Positions 20,719-31,694 of a stretch of 64,000 bases of DNA are shown here, piece by piece. Positions within the stretch are counted from its first letter, which is position 1; each line of letters starts with the position of its first letter. Source of the DNA: Arthrobacter sp. ATA002. Lineage in GTDB: Bacteria; Actinomycetota; Actinomycetes; Actinomycetales; Micrococcaceae. The stretch is from NCBI RefSeq assembly GCF_026898095.1, contig NZ_CP114015.1, forward strand, positions 1,674,001-1,738,000, given 5' to 3'. The notes under the pieces are model-generated. The model was not told the origin of the DNA. It did no database searches and saw nothing but the letters and a program-made list of their open reading frames with translations. The position numbers and the translations under genes were made by a program.

Positions 20719-21324
20719 GTGGGCCTGCGCGTCCTGGGTGTCGACCCGGGCCTGACCCGGTGCGGGCTGGGCGTGGTCGACGTCGAACGCAACCGCCGCG
20801 CCACCCTGGTGGCTGTGGGCGTGGTCGGCACCGAGGCGGGAACCGCCCTGGACGGCAGGCTGCTCGTCATCTCCGACGCCATCGAGCTGTGGCTGGACAC
20901 GCACAGACCGGATGTCCTCGCCGTGGAGCGGGTGTTCAGCCAGCTCAATGTGAGCACGGTCATGGGCACCGCCCAGGCCTCCGGCGTCGTGATTGCGGCC
21001 GCGGCGCGGCGGGGTATTCCGGTGGCCCTGCACACTCCGACCGAGGTCAAGGCGGCGGTCACGGGATCCGGCGGAGCCAACAAGGATGCCGTGGGAAAGA
21101 TGGTCACCAAGATCCTCCGCCTGGCGGAACCGCCCAGGCCTGCCGACGCTGCCGACGCGCTGGCGCTGGCCATCACCCACGCGTGGCGGCGCGGTGTCGC
21201 CGGCCCGGGGCAAACGACGGCGGGATCAGCCTCCGGAGCCCGCGCGGTCCGCCGGCCGGCTGCTGCGGGCCTGACGCCGGCGCAGCGCCTGTGGGCCGAG
21301 GCCGAGGCCCGTGCCCGGCGCTGA
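20719..21324 (+). CDS. ruvC: Holliday-junction endonuclease RuvC
   Basis: 201-residue resolvase that cuts four-way junctions together with RuvAB. Acidic active-site residues are visible in [11 protein letters not shown] (first Asp), [11 protein letters not shown] (Glu) and [17 protein letters not shown] (paired Asp near the end). The Ala/Gly-rich tail of about 40 residues is variable. GTG start 5 nt after the yebC stop. No frame interruption. Confidence 0.95.
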   Translation: MGLRVLGVDPGLTRCGLGVVDVERNRRATLVAVGVVGTEAGTALDGRLLVISDAIELWLDTHRPDVLAVERVFSQLNVSTVMGTAQASGVVIAAAARRGIPVALHTPTEVKAAVTGSGGANKDAVGKMVTKILRLAEPPRPADAADALALAITHAWRRGVAGPGQTTAGSASGARAVRRPAAAGLTPAQRLWAEAEARARR

Positions 21325-21384
21325 CCGGCGTGGGTCCGGCCGCGCGCCGGAACCGCGCAACACGCGCGGCACGCAGTAGGGTAT

Positions 21385-21400
21385 TCGTAGATATGTTCTA
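21385..21400. promoter_or_regulatory. Degenerate LexA-box-like site upstream of ruvA
   Basis: TCGTAGATATGTTCTA keeps eight or nine of the twelve informative LexA positions compared with the perfect box at 4434, including TCG at one end and GTTC in the right half. It lies 22 nt upstream of the ruvA ATG, where an SOS operator would be sensible. The left half-site is poor, so this is only a candidate. Confidence 0.3.
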
Positions 21401-21421
21401 CACAGCCTCTGGAGTTTTGTC

Positions 21422-22051
21422 ATGATCGCATCCCTGCGCGGGACTGTAACGCACGTCGGCCTGCACTCGGCGGTGATCGACGTCAACGGGATGGGGATGC
21501 TGGTGCAAGCTACGCCGCAGACACTCAGCTCCCTGCACGTGGGCCGTGAAGCCCTGGTGCAGACGGCGATGATCGTCCGCGAGGACTCCATGACCCTCTA
21601 CGGGTTCACCGATGCAGACCAGCGCGAAGTGTTTGAAACACTGCTGAGCGTCAGCGGGGTCGGCCCCCGCATCGCCCTGGCCGTCCTGGCCGTCCACAGC
21701 CCCGAAGCGATCCGGATCGCCGCTTCCACCGGAGACGACAAAGCCTTTAGCAAGGTCTCCGGCATCGGTCCCAAGGGCGCCCGCCGCATTGTGCTGGAAC
21801 TGGCGGACAAGCTGGTGCCGCTGGGCACGGCCGACAACCCGGCGGCCGCGCGCTGGCAGGACCAGGTCCTGGCGGCCATGACCGGCCTGGGCTGGTCGGA
21901 GAAGGACGCCGCCGCCGCCATCGACGCAGCCGTTGCCGAGGCTCCGGACACCGCCGCCGAGGGCAACGTGGGGGAGATCCTCAAGCTGACGCTGCGCCGC
22001 CTGGGCACCGACGGCTCCCGCGCACGTGCTCCCCGCCAGCAGGTGGGCTGA
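21422..22051 (+). CDS. ruvA: Holliday-junction DNA helicase subunit RuvA
   Basis: 209 residues, intact. N-terminal OB-fold domain ([32 protein letters not shown]), then two helix-hairpin-helix motifs ([16 protein letters not shown] and [19 protein letters not shown]) that grip junction DNA, then a C-terminal domain ([11 protein letters not shown]) that contacts RuvB. The ruvB ATG follows one base after its stop. Confidence 0.96.
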   Translation: MIASLRGTVTHVGLHSAVIDVNGMGMLVQATPQTLSSLHVGREALVQTAMIVREDSMTLYGFTDADQREVFETLLSVSGVGPRIALAVLAVHSPEAIRIAASTGDDKAFSKVSGIGPKGARRIVLELADKLVPLGTADNPAAARWQDQVLAAMTGLGWSEKDAAAAIDAAVAEAPDTAAEGNVGEILKLTLRRLGTDGSRARAPRQQVG

Positions 22052-22052
22052 C

Positions 22053-23134
<1,082 letters not shown>

Positions 23135-23266
23135 TTCCGGCCCGGCAGCGGTTCGTCCTTCCGGTCCGGACTTGAGGCTGCCGGTGCACGGAGGGACAAT
23201 GAACAGGGAATCCGGAAAAGTACAACCCCGGCGGCAACTTTTCCGCCGCGGCGGACGTTTTACCTT

Positions 23267-23272
23267 TAGACT
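23267..23272 (+). promoter_or_regulatory. Candidate -10 element (TAGACT) upstream of yajC
   Basis: TTTAGACT in the 260-bp gap 23135-23394 between ruvB and yajC matches the hexamer seen before pdxS, pdxT and relA. A 12-bp palindrome CCGCCGCGGCGG lies at 23243-23254, just upstream. Nothing else in the gap looks like a gene. The predicted leader is about 115 nt. Confidence 0.35.
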
Positions 23273-23394
23273 GGTCATTCGTTGGGCCGGGCCGCGCTGC
23301 CCGGTTACGCCAACGGATCAGGCAGCACCGGAACCGGTGACAGCCGTGCCAGCGTTACCTGCACATCAATTTCCAACAGAAACGGAACCACTCT

Positions 23395-23943
23395 GTGTTC
23401 TTAAACATCATGGCCCAGACCACCACGGAACAGGCCCCCGCCGGCTTCTCGTTCTCCAGCCTCCTGCTGCCGATCCTGCTGGCACTGTTCATCTTCATGA
23501 TGTTCCGCAAGCAGAAGAAGACGCAGAAGACGGTCCAGGAGCAGCGGACCCAGATGGTGCCCGGAACCGAAGTCATGACCCAGTTCGGCCTGTTTGGAAC
23601 GATTGTGTCGATCAACAGCGAAGAGAACAAAGCCGTCATGGAGCTTTCCCCCGGCAACACTGCCACGGTGCACCTGCAGGCTCTGACCAAGGTGGTCACG
23701 GCGCAGCCGGCCGCTGAGGAAGAGGCCCCGGTTATCCCGGACGACGCGTCGTCGCTCACCGCCGGTGACCGCAGCGGCGATGCCGCCCGTCCCGCCGGCG
23801 ACCGCAGCGGCGATGCCGCCCGTCCCGCCGGCGCTGCGGCTGCCGGCGATGATCTGCCCGCCGACGAGTCGGCGGCGCGCGCCGATGAGACTCCCGAGGA
23901 AACGCTCGAGCGCCTGAACCGCGAAAACAAGAAAGAGAACTAG
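23395..23943 (+). CDS. yajC: Preprotein translocase subunit YajC
   Basis: Single-span membrane protein of 182 residues associated with SecDF-YidC. The transmembrane helix FSSLLLPILLALFIFMMF is followed by RKQKKTQKTVQEQ and the core GTEVMTQFGLFGTIVSI. The C-terminal 85 residues are a low-complexity acidic/Ala tail holding two tandem copies of GDRSGDAARPA. Start is GTG 23395 (MFLNIMAQTT) or ATG 23410; neither has an obvious Shine-Dalgarno. It heads the yajC-secD-secF group. Confidence 0.88.
   Translation: MFLNIMAQTTTEQAPAGFSFSSLLLPILLALFIFMMFRKQKKTQKTVQEQRTQMVPGTEVMTQFGLFGTIVSINSEENKAVMELSPGNTATVHLQALTKVVTAQPAAEEEAPVIPDDASSLTAGDRSGDAARPAGDRSGDAARPAGAAAAGDDLPADESAARADETPEETLERLNRENKKEN
23764..23829 (+). 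repeat. 33-bp in-frame tandem duplication inside yajC
   Basis: Two copies of a 33-base unit (23764-23796 and 23797-23829) differ at one silent position and encode GDRSGDAARPA twice in the disordered tail of YajC. The near-identity suggests a recent duplication. Confidence 0.9.
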
Positions 23944-24034
23944 ACTCTCCACGGGCCTGCGGAGGATGAGTCTCCGCAGGCTGGCCGGGGCCGACTACGC
24001 CTCCGGTGTCTCACCCCTGTAAGGACTACCCTCT

Positions 24035-25755
24035 ATGCCTCGTACCGGCCCCGGCTCGGCCGCAAAAAGACGCTCCTCTGGTTGGGCGTCATTTTTGCTG
24101 CTCTGGCCCTTTTGCTCGGCGGCGGTTCCATGTGGAGCAATGCCAGCTGGACCCCAAAACTCGCCCTGGACCTTGAGGGCGGAACCGAAATGATCCTCGC
24201 CCCGCAGGTGCAGGGCGGCGCCGAGATCAGCCAGGAACAGCTGGACCAGGCCGTGGAAATCATCCGCCAGCGGGTGGACGGCAGCGGAGTATCCGAAGCC
24301 GAGATCACCACCCAGTCCGGGCGAAACGTCGTTGTTTCGCTGCCTGGCGTTCCGTCGGCTGAAACCCGTGAACTGATCCAGGCATCCGCAGCCATGGAAT
24401 TCCGGCCGGTTATCACCGTCGGCGCGGCGTCCCCGGCGGCCGAGCCGCTGCCGGACGAGCAGCTGCCGGCCCCGACCGCCGAACCCGCCAACGCCTCCGA
24501 CGACAACTGGATCACTCCGGAGCTGTACCGCGAATTCGAGAGCACGGACTGCCTGGACCCGGCCACCCTGGAAGCCTCGGTTGAGTCAGCTCCGGCCGAC
24601 CAGCCGATGATTGCCTGTGAGCCGTCCGCCGGCGCCAAGTACATCCTGGGGCCCGTCGAAGTACCCGGCACCAACATTGAAACCGCCACGTTCGGACTGT
24701 CCCAGAGCGGACAGGGCGCCTCCATCAACGAGTGGGGCGTCAACATCGAATTCAACAGCGAGGGCACCCAGGTCTTCCGCGAGGTCACCGAGCGCCTCTT
24801 CGCCTTCCAGCAGGGCGACCCGCACAACCAGTTCGCCATTGTGCTGGACGGACAGGTCATTTCCGCTCCCACGGTCCAGGGCGTGATCACCGACGGCCAG
24901 CCGCGCATCACCGGACAGTTCACCCAGGAATCCGCCCAGGCCCTGTCCGAGCAGCTGAAGTACGGGGCCCTGCCAATCAGCTTCGACATCCAGAGCGAAC
25001 AGCAGGTGTCCGCAACGCTGGGCACCGACCAGCTTCGGATGGGCGTTATTGCCGGCCTCATCGGGCTGGCGCTGGTGGCGGTCTACTCGCTCTTCCAGTA
25101 CCGCGCCCTGGGCTTCGTCACCATCATCTCGCTGGTGGTGGCCGGCGTGCTGACCTATCTGGCCATCTGCCTGCTGGGCTGGTCGCAAAACTACCGGCTG
25201 TCCCTGGCCGGCGTCGCCGGTTTGATTGTAGCCATCGGCCAGACCGCCGACTCCTTCATCGTCTACTTCGAACGAATACGAGATGAGCTGCGCGACGGCC
25301 GCGGTCTGGTGGCGGCCGTGGACAACGGCTGGAAGCGTGCCAAGCGCACCGTCCTGGCGTCCAAGGCAGTGAACGTGCTGGCCGCCGTCGTGCTGTACTT
25401 CGTTGCCGTCGGCAACGTGCGCGGCTTCGCCTTCACCCTGGGCCTGACCGCGATCGCGGACCTCATTGTGGTGTTCATGTTCACCCATCCCACCATGGTG
25501 GCGCTGGCCAGGACGAAGTTCTTCGGCGAGGGCCACAAATGGTCCGGCCTGGACACAACCCGGCTGGGAGCCGTTCCGCTGTACCGCGGCGCCGGCCGCA
25601 TCCGCGAACCCGGCGACGCGCCGGTGCGGACCAAAAACAAGGCAGCCTCCAGGGAAGCGGAGCGCCGCATGACCATTGCCGAACGGCGCCAGGCCGAGAA
25701 GCAGGAATCACTGGCCGGAACCGGCCGCAGCACAGAGAAGGAGGGCGGGGAATGA
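24035..25755 (+). CDS. secD: Protein translocase subunit SecD; frameshifted at the N-terminus
   Basis: RND-like membrane protein of about 573 residues that uses the proton gradient to assist Sec export. The first helix (KKTLLWLGVIFAALALLLGG) leads to the family signature PKLALDLEGGTEMIL, a long periplasmic P1 region, and six helices including IVAIGQTADSFIVYFERIRD. ATG 24035 with upstream AAGGACT starts MPRTGP; one C is missing from CCCC at 24049-24052 (five C give PRTGPRLGRKKTLL), so as printed the N-terminus falls out of frame. A start further inside would lose the first transmembrane helix. Its TGA overlaps the secF ATG. Confidence 0.93.
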
Positions 25756-26804
25756 GCAAGCTGCCCAGATTTGCCACGTTCGGCAACGAGCTTTACACCG
25801 GCAAGCGTTCCTACCCGTTTGTGCCCAAGGCCAAGCTCTGGTTCCTGATCGCCGCGGTCGCCGTCGTTCTTTCCATCCTGATCCCGGTGGTCAAGGGCGG
25901 CTTTAACCTCGGCATCGATTTCCGCGGCGGGTCCGAGTTCACCGTCTCCGGTGCTGCCGGCACCGAGGTCAGCACCGGCGAGGAGGCCGTGGGGGAGATC
26001 GCCAGCGAAGCGAGGGTCATCAACATTGCCCCCGGCACCATGCGGGTGCAGACCGAACAGCTCAGCGACGACCAGACGCTGGAGGTCAAGGGCAACCTGG
26101 CCGAAGCCTACGGAGTCGACGACGAACAGGTCACTTCAACATTCATCGGCCCGCGCTGGGGCGAGGATGTCAGCCGGCAGGCACTGATCGGACTGGTGGT
26201 CTTCGTGGCGCTGGCCGCAGTGCTTATGGCGCTGTACTTCCGGACCTGGAAAATGTCCGTCGCCGCCATCACGGCGCTGCTGGTGGTCATGGTGACCACT
26301 GCGGGCCTCTACTCGCTCAGCGGGTTCGAGGTGACGCCGTCGGCCATTATTGGCTTCCTGACCGTGCTCAGCTACTCGTTGTACGACACGGTGGTGGTTT
26401 TCGACAAGGTCCGCGAAAACACCAAGAACCTGGACAAGAGCACCAAGCGCACGTTTATGGAGCAGGTGAACCTTGCGGTAAACCAAACCCTGGTCCGTTC
26501 CATCAACACCTCGGTGGTCGCAGTCCTGCCGGTGGCGTCCGTGCTGTTCATCGGCGCATTCCTGCTGGGGGCCGGCACGCTGAAGGACCTGTCCCTGGCA
26601 CTGTTCATCGGCATCATCCTGGGAACCGTGGCGACCGTCTTCATTGCGGCTCCCATGTATGCCTGGCTGCGCCGCAACGAACCTGACATCGTGCGCCAAG
26701 CCAAGCGCGTGAAGGAACGCCGCGCACAGGAGGCCAAGGAGGCCGCGGCCGCGGCTCCTGCCGGAACCCCTTCGGGGGCGACGGAGGTCACCGCCACAAG
26801 CTGA
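25752..26804 (+). CDS. secF: Protein translocase subunit SecF
   Basis: Intact 350-residue partner of SecD, coupled by an ATGA overlap. Features: first transmembrane segment (WFLIAAVAVVLSILIPVV), signature LGIDFRGGSEFTV, periplasmic domain, then the C-terminal five-helix bundle with VLSYSLYDTVVVFDKVREN. The cytosolic tail is rich in Ala, Glu and Lys. Role: forms the SecDF complex that pulls exported proteins and recycles SecYEG. Confidence 0.96.
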   Translation: MSKLPRFATFGNELYTGKRSYPFVPKAKLWFLIAAVAVVLSILIPVVKGGFNLGIDFRGGSEFTVSGAAGTEVSTGEEAVGEIASEARVINIAPGTMRVQTEQLSDDQTLEVKGNLAEAYGVDDEQVTSTFIGPRWGEDVSRQALIGLVVFVALAAVLMALYFRTWKMSVAAITALLVVMVTTAGLYSLSGFEVTPSAIIGFLTVLSYSLYDTVVVFDKVRENTKNLDKSTKRTFMEQVNLAVNQTLVRSINTSVVAVLPVASVLFIGAFLLGAGTLKDLSLALFIGIILGTVATVFIAAPMYAWLRRNEPDIVRQAKRVKERRAQEAKEAAAAAPAGTPSGATEVTATS

Positions 26805-26916
26805 CCCGAAACCGGGTTCAGCGGCACAACGGTTCCGCAGGCCGGTCTGCGCGGGGGTTGCCCTGCTGCGCCCCGGGCTGCGGAACCGATGGTTCTAACC
26901 GGCGGCCGGTACGGCT

Positions 26917-26922
26917 TAGACT
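26917..26922 (+). promoter_or_regulatory. Candidate -10 element (TAGACT) for relA
   Basis: GCTTAGACT 52 nt ahead of the relA ATG repeats the hexamer seen at other promoters in the window. The predicted leader is about 45 nt and contains the Shine-Dalgarno GGGGAGG at 26957-26963. Confidence 0.4.
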
Positions 26923-26973
26923 TGAACGGACGGCCAGTTCACCGGGCGTCCCGTGCGGGGAGGTGGAATCGCA

Positions 26974-29465
26974 ATGGTGAAAAAGGCCGAATACGTCACA
27001 GAGAGGGCAGCAGTGGGCGAGAACGCGACACCGGCCGACAAGGCCGGCGCAGGAAGGGCCCCGGGAACACCTGCTCCGGCAGCACCCGGTGCTCCGGCTC
27101 CTGCTGCGCCCCGGACAGCGAGGGCCGCCAAACCGCGCGCCAGCCCCAGCCGGAGAAGGCAGCCGCGAAAGCGTCCGACGCTCCCGCTCCCGGTGATCCG
27201 AACGTCCCCGCCCGGCCGGTCCCGGGCCGCCGCACCTCCACCCGCGCCCGGCTGGCCCGGCTCGCCGGCCGCAGCAATCCGGGCTATTCGCCCATGCTCG
27301 AGCCGCTGCTGCGCACGGTCAGGGTCAACAACCCCAAAGAAGACCTTGACCTCATCCAGCGCGCCTACCTGGTAGCCGAACGCAGCCATGAGGGGCAGAA
27401 GCGCAAGAGCGGCGATCCCTACATCACGCATCCGGTGGCCGTCGCCACCATCCTGGCCGAACTCGGCATGACCGGAACCACGCTTGCCGCCGCACTGCTG
27501 CACGACACGGTCGAAGACACCAGCTACACCCTGGACGAGCTGCGCCGCCAGTTCGGCCCCGAAGTCGCGATGCTTGTTGACGGCGTGACCAAGCTGGACA
27601 AGGTGACGTTCGGTGACGCAGCGCAGTCTGAAACAGTGCGCAAGATGGTCGTGGCCATGGCCAAGGACATCCGTGTCCTGGTCATCAAGCTCGCTGACCG
27701 GCTGCACAATGCCCGCACCTGGCGCTTCGTATCGCAGGAATCCTCCGCCCGCAAAGCACGCGAAACCCTCGAGATTTTCGCTCCGCTCGCGCACCGCCTC
27801 GGGATGAACACGATTAAGTGGGAGCTGGAGGACCTCTCCTTCGCGGCGCTGCACCCCAAGGTGTATGACGAAATTGTCCGCATGGTCGGAGACCGCACCC
27901 CTGAACGCGAGAAGTACCTTTCCACCGTCCGCACGCAGATCGCCGACGACCTGCATGCGGTGAAAATCAAGGCCACCATCACCGGCCGCCCCAAGCACTA
28001 CTACTCCATCTACCAAAAGATGATTGTCCGGGGCAAAGACTTCGACGATATCCACGACCTGATGGGCGTGCGCGTGCTTGTCGATTCGGTCCGCGACTGC
28101 TATGCGACCCTCGGGGCCCTGCATGCGCGGTGGAACCCCCTTCCGGGGCGGTTCAAGGACTACATCGCGATGCCCAAGTTCAACATGTACCAGTCACTGC
28201 ACACCACGGTGATCGGCCCCGGCGGAAAGCCGGTGGAGATCCAGATCCGCACCCACGACATGCACCGCCGGGCGGAGTACGGCGTGGCCGCACACTGGAA
28301 GTACAAGGACGGCTCGAAAACGCCTGCCGGCTCCGAAAACAACGACATGGGCTGGCTGCGTTCGCTGGTGGACTGGCAGCAGGAAACGTCGGATCCGGAC
28401 GAGTTCCTGGATTCGCTGCGCTTCGAGATCAACGCCCGCGAAGTCTTCGTCTTTACGCCCAAGGGTGAGGTCATGGCCCTTCCCGCCGGATCCACGCCCG
28501 TGGACTTCGCCTACGCCGTCCACACCGAAGTGGGTCACCGGACCATCGGGGCGCGCGTCAACGGAAAGCTCGTGCCGCTGAACAGTGAGCTTCAGCACGG
28601 TGACTGGGTGGAGATCTTCACTTCCAAGGCCGAAGGTGCCGGTCCGAGCCAGGACTGGCAGGGCTTCGTCAAGAGCCCCCGGGCACGGAACAAGATCCGC
28701 CAGTGGTTCACCAAGGAACGCCGCGAAGAGGCCATCGACAAGGGCAAGGACCTGCTGACCCGCGGCATGCGGAAGCAGAACCTGCCGCTGCAGCGGCTGA
28801 TGACGCACGATGCGCTGGTGGCGGTGGCCCAGGAGCTCCACCACCAGGACATATCGGCGCTCTACGCGGCGGTGGGCGACGGCCACACATCGGCGCAGAA
28901 CGTCATCGAGCATCTGGTCTCGCTCATGGGCGGGCACCAGGGGGCCGAAGAGGACCTGGCGGAAACGCCGGTGTCGACGGCGGCCCGCCGGCCCAAGTTC
29001 TCCGATTCCGGTGTCACGGTCCGCGGCGTGGGCGACGTTTGGGTCAAGCTGGCCCGCTGCTGCACACCGGTTCCGCCGGATCCCATCATCGGCTTCGTCA
29101 CCCGCGGCTCCGGCGTTTCGGTGCACCGCAGCGACTGCCGGAACGTTTCCGAACTCATGGACCAGCCCGACCGCATCGTGCCGGTGGACTGGGCGCCCAC
29201 GCAGTCGTCGGTGTTCCTGGTCGAAATCCAGGTGGAGGCCCTGGACCGCAAGAGCCTGCTGTCCGACGTCACGCGGGTGCTCTCCGAGAACCACGTGAAC
29301 ATTCTGTCGGCGAGCGTCAATACCTCGAGCGACCGGGTGGCCATGTCAAAATTCGTGTTTGAGATGGGCGATCCAAAGTACCTGGACCATATCCTCAGCG
29401 CGGTGCGGAAAATCGACGGCGTCTTCGACGTATACCGCACCACCGGGTCCCAGCGCCGGGTCTAG
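26974..29465 (+). CDS. relA: Bifunctional (p)ppGpp synthetase/hydrolase (Rel); frameshifted in the N-terminal tail
   Basis: Stringent-response enzyme of about 830 residues. The HD hydrolase domain carries [14 protein letters not shown], the synthetase domain has [20 protein letters not shown], and TGS ([23 protein letters not shown]), a Cys/His-rich segment ([17 protein letters not shown]) and a C-terminal ACT domain follow. The RFKD signature rather than ExDD, with an intact HD motif, marks a bifunctional Rel. ATG 26974 behind GGGGAGG opens a disordered Ala/Pro tail of about 100 residues, in which one base is lost, probably a G at 27113-27114 (CGGAC for CGGGAC). The catalytic core is unaffected. 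Confidence 0.93.
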
Positions 29466-30117
29466 CCGGCTGCCGGGCCCGGCCGGGGCCCAGGGCGGCG
29501 TCCGCCGCCAGCTGCAGGGCGGCATCCACGCACTGCAGGGCCGCCGCTTTTCCCGGCAGCCGGACCTGGGACTCGAGGTGGCTGCGGACGTCCCCAAGCG
29601 GACAGCGCAGCACCGGGTCGGTGCCGAGGGCCAGCACGGCATCAACGGCAGGTCTTCCGGTGCCGTGGCGTGCGATGTCCACCGCGGTCCGCAGGGGAGT
29701 GGTGACGGTAACGCCGGCGATGTCCATGCCCTCCGCCGGGCCCAGCTGCACTTCGTGCAGGACGGCGGCGGTGAAGGGCGGCAGGGCGGTGGTGCGGCGG
29801 GCATGGTCGACCAGCAGCTGCAGCTGCCGCGGCGCCGGCGCGCAGCCGTAAATCCAAGCGGCGGTGAAGCGGCCCAGCACGGTCCGCTCCCGCAGCCGCT
29901 CCGTCATGCAGTGTCCTGCCGCGAGGGCCCGGCACACCGGATCCGGTTCAATGTCCCACCGGACATACGTGTGCGCGTACACCTGCTTCAGCAGCCCGTC
30001 GGCGGCCATGGCCTGCAGCTCGACGGCGGAGAAATCGCCTCCCGCGGTAAAAATGGCGCCGCCGGTGGAAGTGACTGTCGGCAGCACACCGGGGTAGGGG
30101 AACAGTGTTGCCGCCAT
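29395..30117 (-). CDS. AbiEi-like antitoxin-domain protein without a visible toxin partner
   Basis: About 240 residues. It resembles the actinobacterial proteins annotated as type IV toxin-antitoxin AbiEi family: an N-terminal winged-helix-like part ([24 protein letters not shown]), [11 protein letters not shown] in the middle, and [14 protein letters not shown]. No AbiEii nucleotidyltransferase gene is adjacent, so it is an orphan. As printed the frame runs to 29395, overlapping the relA 3' end by 71 nt. If one G is missing near 29475, a TAG at 29464-29462 would end it just at relA. Start could also be ATG 30135. Function in this organism unknown. Confidence 0.5.
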   Translation of the reverse strand: MAATLFPYPGVLPTVTSTGGAIFTAGGDFSAVELQAMAADGLLKQVYAHTYVRWDIEPDPVCRALAAGHCMTERLRERTVLGRFTAAWIYGCAPAPRQLQLLVDHARRTTALPPFTAAVLHEVQLGPAEGMDIAGVTVTTPLRTAVDIARHGTGRPAVDAVLALGTDPVLRCPLGDVRSHLESQVRLPGKAAALQCVDAALQLAADAALGPGRARQPARPGAGTRWCGIRRRRRRFSAPR

Positions 30118-30152
30118 GCATCCACTTTTGCCCATGTCCGGATTAAGCGAAA

Positions 30153-30192
30153 GACCCCGCCGGCCCGTTGTGGAAAACGTGCCGGCGGGGCC
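30153..30192 (-). terminator. Hairpin terminator behind the DUF349 gene
   Basis: Minus-strand arms of 15 nt (30192-30178 and 30167-30153), all G/C pairs apart from one mismatch and one wobble, enclose a 10-nt loop and are followed by CTTTCG. It begins directly after the inferred DUF349 stop, supporting that stop. Confidence 0.6.
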
Positions 30193-30193
30193 T

Positions 30194-31642
30194 TCAGGCC
30201 GCGGTGCTGGGAGAAGTCCTGAGCCGATTTCTGCAGCATGGCCAGCCACTGCTGGCGGGCTTCAAGTGCTTCCCGGGCGTCCGCGGTCTTCTTCGCGTTG
30301 CCGGCCTTCTCGGCGGTCGCCAGGTCCTCTTCCAGCGAAGCAATGGTGGCTTCAAGCTGGCTCAGGGCACTGTTGGTGCGGGCCTTGGTTTCCGGGTTGC
30401 TCTTCTGCCAGTGCTCGTCTTCGGCAGCTTTGACGACTTCCTCGACCTTGCGGATGCCCGCTTCCATCCGTCCCATGTCCGCGCGCGGAACCTTGCCGGC
30501 GTCCTCCCAGCGGTCACGGATCGAGTTCAGCGCTTTGCGGGCGGCGGTGAGGTCGCGCACCGGAAGGATGCCCTGGGCTTCCTTCAGCAGTTCCTCCTTG
30601 ACCGTCAGGTTGGCGGCGAACTCTTCGTCGATGACCTCGTTGGCGGCCTGGCGTGCGGCGAAGAACGTGTCCTGGGCGGCACGGAAGCGCGCCCAGAGAG
30701 CGTCGTCATCCTTGCGGCTGGCCCGCTTGGAAGCTTTCCACTCGTCCATCAGCTGACGGTACTCGGCGGCGGTGCTGCCCCAGTCAGTGGAGGTGGCCAG
30801 CTCCTCGGCGCGCGCGATCAGCGCTTCCTTGGCACGCTTGGCCGCGGAATTCTCGCTGTCCAGCTGCGAGAAGTAGGCGCGGCGGTGACGGTCAAAGACG
30901 GTGCGGGCGGAACGGAACCGCTTCCACAGGCTGTCTTCATTGCTGCGGCCCAGGCGCGGACCGTTCTTCTGCGCCGCCTTCCAGGCCTCGAACAGCTCGT
31001 TCATCCGGTTGCTGCTGGTCTTCCACTGGATGGTGGCGGGATCCTTGGCGGCAATCTCCTCGGCCTCGGCCACGATGGCTTCCGGGCTGCGAGCTCGCGG
31101 GCTTTGACGGCTTCAGCTTCGGCGCGCTCCGCGGCCTCGGCTTCCTTGATGCTGGTGCGCAGGGTTTCGATCTGTGCATCGAGAGCCAGCACGTCACCGA
31201 CCATCTTGCGTTCGGCCACCTGCTCGCCAAGGTGCTTCAGGGTCTTGAGCATGTCGGTGGTGGGTGCCTTGGCCTGCACCCGGGCTTCCAGCAGCGCAAG
31301 CTGGCTGGCGACGTCGTCGTACTTGCGCACGAAATAGGCCAGGGCCTCGTCGCGGCTGGCGTCCGGATACTGGCCGACCGGGAATTCCTCGCCGTTGACG
31401 ATGAGGAAAACGTGGCCGTCCTCCTCGACCCGGGCAAAGCGGGCCGCTTCCTCAAGCGACGTTGAATGCACAGGCGGAGCCGCAACTACGGGCTTGGGCG
31501 CCGCCTGCGCCGGGCTGCCGGGCGCAGGGGCCGGATGCCGGGCAGCGAAAGCCGCCGGGCTGGGCGCCGCGGGCCGCTGCGTGTCGGGAGCCTCCGGGGC
31601 GGGCCGGGAAACTGTTTCGTCGGATTTCTGACTGTCTGTCAC
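30194..31642 (-). CDS. DUF349 domain protein (coiled-coil, nucleotide-stress associated); frameshifted
   Basis: Highly charged helical protein with repeated DUF349 units of about 75 residues, recognisable by LWKRFRSARTVFDRHRRAYF, ALWARFRAAQDTFFAARQAAN and IRDRWEDAGKVPRADM. The first 70 residues are Pro/Ala-rich and disordered. GTG start 31642. One base is lost at 31082-31083 (minus strand CGGAA for CGGGAA, giving LAAREAIVAEAEEIA). The C-terminus is uncertain: the printed frame runs on to 29988 through the terminator hairpin, whereas a TGA at 30196-30194 immediately before the hairpin fits the expected end after SAQDFSQHR and would need two more lost bases. Function is unknown beyond the domain. 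Confidence 0.75.
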
Positions 31643-31694
31643 CGCTAAAAGTCTTTCACTCGAGGTTTGGCAGTGTGCGAGCCCGCGCTGCCAT

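Noticed and set aside
29395..31642. Complete AbiE toxin-antitoxin locus
   Set aside because: The neighbouring minus-strand gene is a DUF349 protein, not an AbiEii nucleotidyltransferase.
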